Shown: piece after piece, positions 21,130 to 30,451 of the stretch
How the letters are laid out: every line of letters begins with the position of its first letter
Numbering within the stretch: the stretch's first letter is position 1
Assembly: GCA_036555005.1 (NCBI GenBank)
Contig: DATBME010000052.1
Location: forward strand, 1 to 38,407
DNA: 38,407 nt
Direction: 5' to 3'
Origin: DASSCW01 sp036555005
GTDB taxonomy: Bacteria; Chloroflexota; Limnocylindria; QHBO01
Program-made: the position numbers and the translations under genes
Notes under the pieces: model-generated
Databases searched by the model: none
What the model was told of the DNA's origin: nothing
The model's input: the letters and a program-made list of their open reading frames with translations, nothing else

Positions 21130-22644
21130 TCATCCGCCGTCCGCGGCGCGCGGCATCTGCACCATCACGCGCGTGCCGTCCTGCTCGCGCGAGTCGATCG
21201 TCAGGCTGCCGCCGATGATGGCGGCCCGCTGCTCCATGCTGGTCAGACCATACCCGGCACGGCCGACCTGATCCGTGGCGAACCCGCGCCCGTTGTCGGT
21301 GACGCGCAGTTCCAGCCCGTCGCCATTCTCGGTGAGCTCGACGCGCACCAGCGTGGCGTCGGCGTGCTTGCGCACGTTGGCCAATGCCTCCTGCACGATC
21401 CGCAGCAGCTCCGCCTGCGCCCGTGGCGAAAGACGGTCGGCCGTGGTGTCGCAGTGGCACTCGGCCGCGATCCCGAAGCGATCGGAGAAGTCGGCCACGT
21501 AGCGCTGCACCACCTCCGCGAAGCTGCCGCCCTCGGCCGGACGCAGGGCCAGGATCGCCTGCCGCGCCTCCGCCAGGGCCGACTCGAGCGCCCCGGCCAC
21601 TTCGCCCGCCAGCTCACGCGCCGTGCCCACGATCTCCGGCAGCGCCAGCAGCCGGCCCTGCTTGAGCTTGGCGTACCACAGCTCCTGCGACATGCCGTCG
21701 TGCAGCTCGCGGGCCAGGTGGGCGCGCTCCTCGGCGGCGGCACGCACCAGCTCCGCGTCGCGCAGCCGGGTCAGCTCGTCGTTGGCAGCCCGCAGCGCGC
21801 GGATGTCGCCACGCACCTCCACCGCCAGCGTGGCCAGCAGCGTCGCATAGAAGGCCACGCGCAGCAGGTCGCCGGCGGTGACTGTCGAGATGAACGTCCC
21901 CGGATGGAGCGCGAACAGCACCTGGCTGAAGGCGGCGAGCATGAGGCCCACCGCCAGCACGGCATCGGTGCCGCGTCCGTTGCGCTGGTAGGCCTGGTAT
22001 GACAGCGCCGCAGCGTAGAGGTAGCCGATCGCCAGCAGCGCCTCGATCACGACCAGGAGCGGCGCCGCGCCGGGCAAGAGCGGCGCGGTGGGACTGCTGC
22101 GCAGCCGAGCCAGGCCCGGTGGCGAGACGAGCTCCGGCAGCCAGTCCGGCAGCCCGGCTGCCAGGAAGACGGCAGCCGTGGCCAGCACGGCGGGCAGCCA
22201 CAGCACCAGCACCGGCCGCCGCACGCCCTGTCGCAGCCGCCCGGTCGCGACCAGCCCGGCCACGATCAGCAGAGCGCCCGCCAGGCCCCGGGTCAGGACG
22301 CTGGCCCACAGCGGCAGCTGGCCCGGCTGGTTGAGGGACAGGCCGAACCCCACCTCCACCCGCATGATGGTCGCCGCCACCATCAGCGCGTTGATGGTCC
22401 CCAGCACCAGCAGGGCCGATGCGCGCCACAGCGCCGGCTCGTCCCCACCCTCGCGGAAGCGCACCCAGCCCAGGACGGCGACCGCCACGGCCACCAGCGT
22501 GGCCACCGCGTCGATCGCCAGCGCCAGGCGCAGGTTGCGGATGGCCGGCGGCACGGCGGGCTCGACCAGGACAAGGAACGTGAAGAGCGCCAGCCCGATC
22601 GGGACCAGCGCCATCAGCAGCTCGGCCCAGCGCCCGCGACCCAC
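21130..22644 (-). CDS. Membrane histidine kinase (HisKA_3/NarX-like type)
   Basis: A 504-residue kinase. The N-terminal 270 residues hold about seven to eight hydrophobic segments (for example VPIGLALFTFLVLVEP, LALAIDAVATLVAVAVAVLG, LVVIEALLAIGYLYAAAL), giving an integral-membrane sensor. A short coiled linker leads to HisKA_3 (ERAHLARELHDGMSQELWYA, with His315), then HATPase N-box ALANVRKHADA, DNGRGF and GYGLTSMEQRA. GTG 22644 is chosen from GGAGG seven bases upstream; GTG 22650 overlaps the leader ORF stop as GTGA. It is expected to phosphorylate the adjacent NarL-type regulator. Confidence 0.9.
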   Translation of the reverse strand: MGRGRWAELLMALVPIGLALFTFLVLVEPAVPPAIRNLRLALAIDAVATLVAVAVAVLGWVRFREGGDEPALWRASALLVLGTINALMVAATIMRVEVGFGLSLNQPGQLPLWASVLTRGLAGALLIVAGLVATGRLRQGVRRPVLVLWLPAVLATAAVFLAAGLPDWLPELVSPPGLARLRSSPTAPLLPGAAPLLVVIEALLAIGYLYAAALSYQAYQRNGRGTDAVLAVGLMLAAFSQVLFALHPGTFISTVTAGDLLRVAFYATLLATLAVEVRGDIRALRAANDELTRLRDAELVRAAAEERAHLARELHDGMSQELWYAKLKQGRLLALPEIVGTARELAGEVAGALESALAEARQAILALRPAEGGSFAEVVQRYVADFSDRFGIAAECHCDTTADRLSPRAQAELLRIVQEALANVRKHADATLVRVELTENGDGLELRVTDNGRGFATDQVGRAGYGLTSMEQRAAIIGGSLTIDSREQDGTRVMVQMPRAADGG

Positions 22645-22646
22645 GC

Positions 22647-22760
22647 TCACCCCTCCGCCAGCGCGGCCACGGGGAAGGCCTCGGCGATTCGCTCGCGGAT
22701 GCGGGTCTCGACCTCGGCGTCGGCCCGGGTCACGAGCGTGGCATCGGACTGGGCGAGCAC
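22647..22760 (-). CDS. 37-codon leader ORF coupled to the histidine kinase; inositol-monophosphatase-like N-terminal fragment
   Basis: A 37-residue product, SDATLVTRADAEVETRIRER followed by IAEAFPVAALAEG, resembles the N-terminal helix region of inositol-monophosphatase-family enzymes ('D.TpVTrAD..vE..ir.rI...FP'). The catalytic part is missing, so it is a remnant or a reused peptide. It has a good promoter (TTGTCC, 16 nt, TATCCT) placing GTG 22760 six bases after the -10, and its stop overlaps a GTG of the kinase gene. Translation of this ORF may set kinase expression. It could also be chance, but promoter plus codon bias argue for expression. Confidence 0.45.
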   Translation of the reverse strand: MLAQSDATLVTRADAEVETRIRERIAEAFPVAALAEG

Positions 22761-22766
22761 GGGCGA

Positions 22767-22794
22767 AGGATAGCCTCCGCCCACGGCCGGACAA
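22767..22794 (-). promoter_or_regulatory. Promoter of the kinase leader ORF and two-component operon
   Basis: On the minus strand, TTGTCC (22794-22789) and TATCCT (22772-22767) are 16 nt apart, and GTG 22760 starts 6 nt after the -10. Confidence 0.5.
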
Positions 22795-22801
22795 TAGGCC
22801 G

Positions 22802-23254
22802 CTATCCGGCGATCCACGCCGCCAGGAGCACGCCGACCGCGACCTCGACCCCGAGCAGCGCGCGCTCGAGGAGAGTCTCCGCGACCAGCTGCAGCAGCAA
22901 GCCCTCGATCACCATGGCGGCGCCGAGCGCCGCGGCGGCGACGAGCCGGCCCCGCGAGCTGTGATGCAGCCCCGCGCCGGCCGCGCCGAACCCGAGCCCG
23001 GCTGCCACCGCCAGCAGCGGCAGGCGGGGGAGCAGCGCCAGGGCGTCGGCACCCGCCAGGGCCAGGTAGACGACGACCGTCGACGACAGGAGGACCGGGC
23101 CCGCCGCTGCGCCCCACGCGAGTGCCTCGTCCCGCCGGGCGACCCAGGCCCCGGCCAGCCACGCCGCGGCGAGCCACGGCGACAGCACCAGCCCGATCCA
23201 CGGCGGGGAGGCGGATGCGGTGTCGACCGCGTGGCTGACGACTCCCAGCGCCAT
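22802..23254 (-). CDS. Small multi-pass membrane protein (DUF6518-like)
   Basis: A 150-residue hydrophobic protein with about five membrane stretches (for example GLVLSPWLAAAWLAGAWVAR, LLSSTVVVYLALAGADALAL, LLGVEVAVGVLLAAWIAG). The sequence 'PWLAAAWLAGAWVARRDEAL' recalls the DUF6518 group of uncharacterised membrane proteins. ATG 23254 is the only in-frame start after the gatB stop, 29 nt downstream of gatB, so it is probably read from the gatB transcript. No catalytic motif. Confidence 0.6.
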   Translation of the reverse strand: MALGVVSHAVDTASASPPWIGLVLSPWLAAAWLAGAWVARRDEALAWGAAAGPVLLSSTVVVYLALAGADALALLPRLPLLAVAAGLGFGAAGAGLHHSSRGRLVAAAALGAAMVIEGLLLQLVAETLLERALLGVEVAVGVLLAAWIAG

Positions 23255-23283
23255 GCCGGCGGCGGCGCAGACGCTGAGCCGCC

Positions 23284-24759
<1,476 letters not shown>

Positions 24760-24765
24760 CTTCCG

Positions 24766-24771
24766 ATTCTA
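24766..24771 (-). promoter_or_regulatory. Leaderless-type -10 (TAGAAT) for gatB
   Basis: TAGAAT, five of six consensus bases, ends 6 nt before ATG 24759 on the minus strand. No clear -35 is visible at 16-18 nt. Confidence 0.45.
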
Positions 24772-24830
24772 GAGTGCGCCGTGCCCCCACGACGCGCGGG
24801 CCTCCGGTGCGGTTGGAACCGGCTCGTGCT

Positions 24831-24885
24831 GCACGGTTGCACAGCTGCACGGTTGCACAGCTGCACGGCTGCACGGCAGCACGGG
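24831..24885. repeat. Seven-copy 8-bp short tandem repeat
   Basis: Successive 8-mers GCACGGTT, GCACAGCT, GCACGGTT, GCACAGCT, GCACGGCT, GCACGGCA, GCACGGGA form a tandem array, with the first four making two exact 16-bp units. It lies between divergent gatB and the 24949 gene, where slippage could change promoter spacing or length. No gene is seen across 24772-24935. Confidence 0.8.
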
Positions 24886-24935
24886 AGACCCTCGACGGAG
24901 GCGGACCGATGCCTCGGCCGCCCACCGGGCCCGGC

Positions 24936-24941
24936 TATCCT
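24936..24941 (+). promoter_or_regulatory. Leaderless-type -10 (TATCCT) for the 24949 gene
   Basis: TATCCT ends 7 nt before GTG 24949, with no ribosome site between. Confidence 0.4.
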
Positions 24942-24948
24942 TGGGCGC

Positions 24949-25368
24949 GTGAAGATCGGCGAATGGGACAACCTTGGACGGGCGCGCGCCGTCGTGCAGC
25001 GACAGCTGGGCGAGCTGGGTGCGGACGAGTACGCCGCCCACGTGACCCTCAACCAGGAGAACGGGCGGATCCGGATCTACGTGGCCACCGATATCGGCCT
25101 GCTGGAGTACGGCTATGGGCCTGCCGGCGCCGACCCCGAGGGCGCCTGGATGCTTCGCGGCCAGCTGTACCGATGGCCCAGCGTCCGTGGGCTGCGGCTC
25201 CAGAACGACGCCCAGATCGATGACGACTCGGGTGAGATGCGCGCGGTCTGGCGCCTGGTTGCCGAGGATCCCAAGCTCGATTTGGCGGCCGATTCGGATG
25301 GCCTGGAGGAGCATGCGGTGGCGCCGATGCTGGCCTTCGCGCGGGCTTGCCTCCAGCACGCGGGCTGA
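24949..25368 (+). CDS. Conserved-looking hypothetical protein, 139 residues
   Basis: I do not recognise the family. The product starts KIGEWDNLGRARAVVQRQLG and alternates beta-like stretches (YAAHVTLNQENGRIRIYVAT, DIGLLEYGYGPAG) with a late helix ending MLAFARACLQHAG. It is soluble, acidic, and has no signal peptide. GTG 24949 follows TATCCT by 7 nt. Codon bias is that of a real gene. It is divergent from gatB across the 8-bp repeat array and convergent with the methyltransferase 9 nt away. Confidence 0.65.
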   Translation: MKIGEWDNLGRARAVVQRQLGELGADEYAAHVTLNQENGRIRIYVATDIGLLEYGYGPAGADPEGAWMLRGQLYRWPSVRGLRLQNDAQIDDDSGEMRAVWRLVAEDPKLDLAADSDGLEEHAVAPMLAFARACLQHAG

Positions 25369-25377
25369 CGGCCGCCA

Positions 25378-26151
25378 CTAGTTCCTGGCGGTGAGGTAGA
25401 ACGCTCCGAACGGGATGACATAGCCGCCGTCGGGCTCGCGTGGCGTGATCGCCAGCATGTCGGCGGTCAGGGCGGCATGCGCCTCTTCCGTCCAGCCTGC
25501 GGTCGCCGTGCCTCGCGAGCCGGTGCGGCGCCAGGTGGCGAATGCGTCCGCATCGGATAGGCGGATCGCGACGGTCGGGTCGTCGGCAACGGCGACATCG
25601 GTCCATCCTGCTGCTCGCGCCCAGCCGGCGAGCTCCGCTGCCACCGGGTAGTCGAACGTGGTCGCCAGGCCGTGGCGGCGATAGACGTCGCCGTACACCG
25701 TGCCGGGCGTCCGTTCCTCGGGGCCGGGCACCGACAGGGAGAGGCGGCCACCGGGGCGGCAGACGCGTCGCCACTCGCCCAGGGCTCCCACCCGGTCGTC
25801 GGCAAAGAGCAGCGCGTGCGAGCTGATCACCACGTCGAAGGCGGCGGCCTCGAAGGGCAGGGCCATGAAGTCGCCGGCGTGGAACTCCACCCGCGGCACC
25901 TCGCGGCGAGCGATGGCGATCATCCCCGGCGCACCGTCCAGGCCGACGACCTGGGCGCCGGTGACCAGGGCCGCGGCCGCCGCGATACCGGTGCCGCAGC
26001 CCACGTCCAGCACGCGCTCGCCGGCTCGCAGCGTGGCCCGGCGGACCACCTCCCCGGCCACCGGGCGCAACGAGGGAGCCATGGTGGCGGCGTAGCCGTC
26101 CGCGGTTGCGTCGAAGATGGCCGACGCGGCCGGAGTGGCGGCCTCGCTCAC
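25378..26151 (-). CDS. Class I SAM-dependent methyltransferase
   Basis: A 257-residue protein with SAM motif I VLDVGCGTG (residues 47-55), an acidic ribose ligand in QVVGLDGAPGM, GDFMALPFEAAAFDVVISSH and CRPGGRLSLSVPG, the usual ubiE/type-11-like layout. The C-terminal half has a substrate-like cap (TFDYPVAAELAGWARAAGWT). The GTG start overlaps the aminotransferase stop as GTGA, so it is translated with it. Substrate unknown. Confidence 0.87.
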   Translation of the reverse strand: MSEAATPAASAIFDATADGYAATMAPSLRPVAGEVVRRATLRAGERVLDVGCGTGIAAAAALVTGAQVVGLDGAPGMIAIARREVPRVEFHAGDFMALPFEAAAFDVVISSHALLFADDRVGALGEWRRVCRPGGRLSLSVPGPEERTPGTVYGDVYRRHGLATTFDYPVAAELAGWARAAGWTDVAVADDPTVAIRLSDADAFATWRRTGSRGTATAGWTEEAHAALTADMLAITPREPDGGYVIPFGAFYLTARN

Positions 26152-27392
26152 GCTGAGCCGGCTGCAGCGCGGCGTCGCTCGACAAAGCGCTGGGTGCGGT
26201 CCATGGCCTCCACGATCTGCTCGTAGGCGGTGGCGTAGCAGGCCCGCACATGGCCGGCGCCGGACGGGCCAAAGGCGCTGCCCGGCACGACCGCCACGTG
26301 CTCCTCACGCAGCAGCTCCTGGGCGAACTGCTCGTCGTCCAGGCCAGTCGCATCGCGCACGTTCGGGAAGCAGTAGAAGGCGCCGCGCGGCTCGAAGCAG
26401 GTCAGGCCCATCTCGTTGAAGCGGCGCGTCATCAGCACCCGCCGGCGCTCGTACTCGGCGTGCATGGCCTGCACGAACGGCTCGCCGCTGCGGAGCGCCT
26501 CCATGGCCGCGTACTGGGCAGGGGTGGGCGCGCACATGATCCCGTACTGGTGGATCTTGGCAATGCCAGCCATCAGATCCGCGGGGGCGGCGACGTAGCC
26601 GATCCGCCAGCCGGTCATCGCGTAGGCCTTGCTGAAGCCGCCGATGTGAATGGTTCGCTCGCGCATCGCCCGCAGCGAGGCGATGGCGGCATGCTCGTGG
26701 TCGCCATAGACGAGGCGCTCATAGATCTCGTCGCTGATGACGAGCAGGTCGCGGCGCCGGGCGATCTCGGCGATGCCCTCCAGCGCATCACGATCCAGGA
26801 CGGCCCCCGTCGGGTTGTTCGGGTAGCCCAGGAAGATGGCCTTGGTGCGCGGCGTGACGGCCGCCTCGACGATCGCGGGGGTGAGCGCGAAGTCGGTGGC
26901 CTGGGTGGTGGCGACCGCCACCGGCGTGCCGCCGGCCAGCTGGATGCAAGGCCCGTAGGCCACGAAGCACGGCTCGTGATGGATGACCTCGTCGCCCGGC
27001 TGGCAGACCGCCCGCAACGATGCGTCCAGCGCCTCAGAGGCACCCACCGTCACCACGATCTCGGTGCGCGGGTCATACGACAGGCTCAGCCGCGCCTCGA
27101 GGTCGGCGGCGATCAGCTCGCGCAGCTCGATCATGCCGGCGTTGGCCGAGTAGTGCGTCTCCCCCGACTCCAGGCTGGCGGTCGCCGCCCGCGTGATCGG
27201 CTCCGGGGTGGTGAAGTCCGGCTCGCCGATGGTCAGCGAGATGACGTCCTTCATCTCGTTGAGCATGTCGAAGAAGCGACGGATGCCCGATGGCGGCATG
27301 TCGCGGACGACCGGCGACAGGAATCGGGCCGCTGCGGCACCGGGCCCTTCGGCCACCTCGGGCCGCGGCTCCGCGGCCGGTTCGACGCTCAT
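26148..27392 (-). CDS. PLP-dependent aminotransferase, class I/II (aspartate-aminotransferase-like)
   Basis: A 414-residue fold-type I aminotransferase: ISLTIGEPDFTTPEPI, SANAGMIELRELIA, EIVVTVGASEALDASLRA (phosphate cup), FLGYPNNPTGAVL, VISDEIYERLVYG (PLP-contact Asp and Tyr), the Schiff-base Lys in GGFSKAYAMTGWRIGY, and a terminal HVRACYATAYEQIVEAMDR carrying the substrate-carboxylate Arg. Closest to Asp/aromatic/Ala-type enzymes of subgroup I-gamma; the exact substrate is not readable. TACACT lies 8 nt before ATG 27392. The methyltransferase follows with a 4-nt overlap. Confidence 0.92.
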   Translation of the reverse strand: MSVEPAAEPRPEVAEGPGAAAARFLSPVVRDMPPSGIRRFFDMLNEMKDVISLTIGEPDFTTPEPITRAATASLESGETHYSANAGMIELRELIAADLEARLSLSYDPRTEIVVTVGASEALDASLRAVCQPGDEVIHHEPCFVAYGPCIQLAGGTPVAVATTQATDFALTPAIVEAAVTPRTKAIFLGYPNNPTGAVLDRDALEGIAEIARRRDLLVISDEIYERLVYGDHEHAAIASLRAMRERTIHIGGFSKAYAMTGWRIGYVAAPADLMAGIAKIHQYGIMCAPTPAQYAAMEALRSGEPFVQAMHAEYERRRVLMTRRFNEMGLTCFEPRGAFYCFPNVRDATGLDDEQFAQELLREEHVAVVPGSAFGPSGAGHVRACYATAYEQIVEAMDRTQRFVERRRAAAGSA

Positions 27393-27435
27393 GGCCGCTA
27401 AGTGTAGTCAGTCCCGGATGCCGATCCGCGTCCGC

Positions 27436-27441
27436 TAGGCT
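27436..27441 (+). promoter_or_regulatory. Leaderless-type -10 (TAGGCT) for the antiporter
   Basis: TAGGCT ends 6 nt before GTG 27448. Confidence 0.35.
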
Positions 27442-27447
27442 TCGCGC

Positions 27448-29040
27448 GTGCACGAGATCGAGATCGTCCTGCTGCTGCTCGTGCTGGTCGCCGCGCTGAC
27501 CGTGCTGGCCCGCCGGATCTCGGTCCCGTACCCGATCCTGATGACGCTGGGCGGCCTTGTGGTCAGCCTGGTGCCCGGCGCGCCGTCGGTCGAGCTACCG
27601 CCGGACGTCATCTTCCTCATCTTCCTGCCGCCGATCCTGTTCTCAGCGGCGTACTTCACGTCACCGCACGAGCTAAAGGCCAATGCCCGGCCGATCGGCC
27701 TGCTGGCCGTTGGCCTGGTGTTGGTCACCACCTTGGCGGTGGGTGTCGTGGTGCATACGCTGGTGCCATCGATGGGCTGGGCGGCCGCCTTCGCCCTTGG
27801 CGCCATTGTCTCGCCGCCCGACGCAGTCTCGGCAACCACCATTGCGCAGCGGCTCGGGCTCCCACGGCGCGTGGTGACCATCCTGGAGGGCGAGAGCCTC
27901 GTCAACGACGCCACCGCCCTGGTTGCGCTGCGGCTGGCGGTCGCGGCAGCCGTGTTCGGCACCTTCTCGTTCCCGGTCGCAACCTTCGGCTTCGTGGGCG
28001 TGAGCCTCGGCGGCGTCGCCTGCGGGCTCGCGGTCGGGTGGGCGGTCGTCCAAGTGGCGAAGCGACTCAGCGACCCGCCAGTGGCGGTGCTGATCATGTT
28101 GTTGGCCCCCTTCGCGGCCTGGATCCCCGCCGAGCTCCTGCAGGTGTCTGGCGTGCTGTCGGTCGTCACCGCTGGCATCGTCGTGGGTCGGGCCGCGCCG
28201 CGGATCATGAACTCCGACACCCGCGTGCTGGGCTCGGGGGTCTGGCAGATGGTGATCTTCGTGCTGACCGGCCTGGTCTTCATCCTGATCGGCCTCCAGC
28301 TGCCGGCCATTCTGAGTGCGCTGCGGGCGACCTGGACGCCCACGCAGCTCGCGATCCTGGCGGCTGCCGTCAGCCTGACGGTGATCGTGGTGCGACTCGC
28401 CTGGGTCTTCCCCGCGACCTACCTGCCGCGCATGATCATTCCCGGCCTCAGGGAGCGCGATCCGGCCCCTCCGCCGGAGATCGTGCTGATCATCGGCTGG
28501 GCTGGCATGCGCGGCGTCGTCTCGCTGGCCGCCGCCCTGGCAATCCCGCTTATGGTTGAGAGTCCTGAGCCCGGGCCTTTCCCCGACCGCGACCTGCTGC
28601 AGTTTCTGACCTTCGCCGTTATCCTCGTCACCCTGGTGGGGCAGGGCCTTACGCTCCCGTGGCTGATCCGCCGCCTCGGCGTCGGCGACGATGGCAGCGA
28701 GCAGCACGACGAGGTCCACGCTCGCGAGGCGGCGAACGCCGCCGCCCTCGAGCGGCTGGACGAGCTCGCGATCGAATGGCCAGGCCACCTGGAGCTGATC
28801 GACCAGATGCGGGCGCGCTACCAGCACGCGGCCGAGCACCTGGAGCACGAGCACAGCGACGACGAGGGCGAGATCCCGCCCGACCAGGAGATGATCGAGC
28901 ACGCCACCATCCGGCAGGCGGTAATCGACGCGCAGCGGGTGGCGATCATCGACCTGCGCGACCGGCGGGTCATCGGCGACCCGGCCCTGCGACGCGTGGA
29001 GCGCGACCTGGACCTGGAGGAGCTGCGCGCCGAGGGTTAG
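27448..29040 (+). CDS. CPA1-family Na+/H+ antiporter (NhaP-like)
   Basis: A 530-residue protein with about 12 membrane helices and a cytoplasmic C-terminal tail. Signatures: ISVPYPILMTLGGLVVSLVP, FLIFLPPILFSAAYFTS, the ion-binding region ALGAIVSPPDAVSATTIAQR, and ILEGESLVNDATALVAL with the conserved Asn-Asp pair. GWAGMRGVVSLAAALAIPL is the late conserved Arg-containing helix. The tail (about residues 420-530) is acidic and helical, perhaps sensing pH. GTG 27448 follows TAGGCT by 6 nt. Its TAG stop overlaps the TAA stop of the convergent DUF1684 gene. Confidence 0.93.
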   Translation: MHEIEIVLLLLVLVAALTVLARRISVPYPILMTLGGLVVSLVPGAPSVELPPDVIFLIFLPPILFSAAYFTSPHELKANARPIGLLAVGLVLVTTLAVGVVVHTLVPSMGWAAAFALGAIVSPPDAVSATTIAQRLGLPRRVVTILEGESLVNDATALVALRLAVAAAVFGTFSFPVATFGFVGVSLGGVACGLAVGWAVVQVAKRLSDPPVAVLIMLLAPFAAWIPAELLQVSGVLSVVTAGIVVGRAAPRIMNSDTRVLGSGVWQMVIFVLTGLVFILIGLQLPAILSALRATWTPTQLAILAAAVSLTVIVVRLAWVFPATYLPRMIIPGLRERDPAPPPEIVLIIGWAGMRGVVSLAAALAIPLMVESPEPGPFPDRDLLQFLTFAVILVTLVGQGLTLPWLIRRLGVGDDGSEQHDEVHAREAANAAALERLDELAIEWPGHLELIDQMRARYQHAAEHLEHEHSDDEGEIPPDQEMIEHATIRQAVIDAQRVAIIDLRDRRVIGDPALRRVERDLDLEELRAEG

Positions 29041-29867
29041 TCCCGCTGGTAGAGCAGCTCGCCGGCCTCGATCCGCAGCGGCAGCCGGTTCTCGGCCGGC
29101 GGCAGCGGGCAGGTGGCGTAGGGCGAGAAGATGCAGGGCGGGTTGTAGGCCAGGTTGAAGTCGACCACCACGCTGCCGTCAGCGGCCACCGGCTCGCTGT
29201 AGAGGAATCGACCGCCGCCGTACGTCCCGCTGCCGTTGGTCGCGTCGCCGAAGATCAGCCACAGCCGGCCGTCGCCGCCGTCCAGCGATCGCAGGCTCCA
29301 GCTCCGGCCGTCCCGCTCGAAGACGACGCGGCCCGGCGATGCCTCGCGCGTCACGATGCCAGTGACGTCCACGATCTCCATCGGCTCATCCGAGGCATCC
29401 GGCTCCAGCCGAGCGGTCACTCGCCAGCCGATGTCGATCGGGAAGTGCTCGAGGCCGCGGAACGCCGCCAACGCCGGCGCCGTCTGATCGCGCACGCGCA
29501 ACGCCAGGCGATCGCCGCCGCGGCAGATGACGTGCATCCGCAGCTCGCCGAGCTCCAGCACGGTGGGGTCCTCGGATCGATCGTCGGCCAAGGGCCCGTC
29601 GGGCGCCGGCCGGCCGTCGATCCGGACGTCCGGTGAAGCACCCTGCAACCGCGCCGTATCGCCGCTCAGCACGATCGCTCCGGCCGCGGCCGGGATGCCA
29701 TCGCCGCTCAGCATGATCGGATTCGCCGGATCGGTCCCGAATCGGTTCTCTCCGGGCTCCAGCCAGTACAGGCCCACCAGGGTCAGCCAGCCGTCCGGGC
29801 TGCGCAGGCGCTCATCACGACCCGCCCGCCAGGCGTGCACGCCGGCCGCGTGCTCGTCAGGTGTCAC
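29037..29867 (-). CDS. DUF1684 family protein
   Basis: A 276-residue protein with the DUF1684 pattern: LRSPDGWLTLVGLYWLEPGE, NRFGTDPANPIML, GRLWLIFGDATNGSGTYGGG, RFLYSEP, and the near-invariant VDFNLAYNPPCIFSPYATCP then LPPAENRLPLRIEAGE. The biochemical role is not established in what I know. GTG 29867 overlaps the upstream stop as GTGA, placing it last in a coupled gatC-gatA-VOC-like-DUF1684 operon. No signal peptide. Confidence 0.88.
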   Translation of the reverse strand: MTPDEHAAGVHAWRAGRDERLRSPDGWLTLVGLYWLEPGENRFGTDPANPIMLSGDGIPAAAGAIVLSGDTARLQGASPDVRIDGRPAPDGPLADDRSEDPTVLELGELRMHVICRGGDRLALRVRDQTAPALAAFRGLEHFPIDIGWRVTARLEPDASDEPMEIVDVTGIVTREASPGRVVFERDGRSWSLRSLDGGDGRLWLIFGDATNGSGTYGGGRFLYSEPVAADGSVVVDFNLAYNPPCIFSPYATCPLPPAENRLPLRIEAGELLYQRD

Positions 29868-30451
29868 CCGGCAGCTGGCAGGAACAGGATCAGGGGCGTC
29901 GTGGGCGTCAGCGCCAGCCGTTTCCAGGCTGCCGGACTGCCGGTCACCGGGTTGGTGCTCACCTGCCGCCCGCCAAGGGTGGTCCCATCGATGGCCACGG
30001 CAATCGGACCCTCGCCGTAGGCTGCCAGGCAGTCCGCCGCGTAGCCATCGCCATCGGGCTGGGCCAGCAGGAGCTCGCCGCGGCCGAGCCGGATGCGGCG
30101 GCACGTGGCGCGCAGGACGGCATCATCGCCGGCTGGATGCCAGGCGGCGCCCACGATCGGCTCCAGGTCGCTCTGCGCCCGGTCGGCATCGGAGGTGACC
30201 AAGAACAGCGCGCGGGGCGGATCGGTCCAGTCGTCGATCATCCGCGGGAAGAGCGCCGCTCGCGGGTCGTCAGCCGCGGGCGCGACGCCCATGGTGCGGG
30301 CTTCGCGCACGCCCCACCACAGCAGGCGCGTCTCCTCGCCGGGTTCGGCGTAGAGCCATTGCGGAAAGGCCTGGGCTCCGCCCTCGCGCAGGATGCGGTT
30401 CAACGTCGCCTGTTCCGGCACCTGCAGGCGAACGTGGCTGACTTCGGGCAT
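29864..30451 (-). CDS. Hypothetical protein, possibly VOC/glyoxalase-like
   Basis: A 195-residue protein: MPEVSHVRLQVPEQATLNRI opens like a VOC-type strand-helix, and ELLLAQPDGDGYAADCLAAY then GEGPIAVAI looks like the strand-turn of a second module. Metal ligands are not obvious. ATG 30451 shares one base with the gatA stop (TGATG), so translation is coupled. The stop overlaps the DUF1684 start. Family assignment is tentative. Confidence 0.65.
   Translation of the reverse strand: MPEVSHVRLQVPEQATLNRILREGGAQAFPQWLYAEPGEETRLLWWGVREARTMGVAPAADDPRAALFPRMIDDWTDPPRALFLVTSDADRAQSDLEPIVGAAWHPAGDDAVLRATCRRIRLGRGELLLAQPDGDGYAADCLAAYGEGPIAVAIDGTTLGGRQVSTNPVTGSPAAWKRLALTPTTPLILFLPAAG

Noticed and set aside
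24831..24885. CRISPR-like array
   Set aside because: Units are 8 bp without spacers and no cas genes are present; it is a simple tandem repeat.
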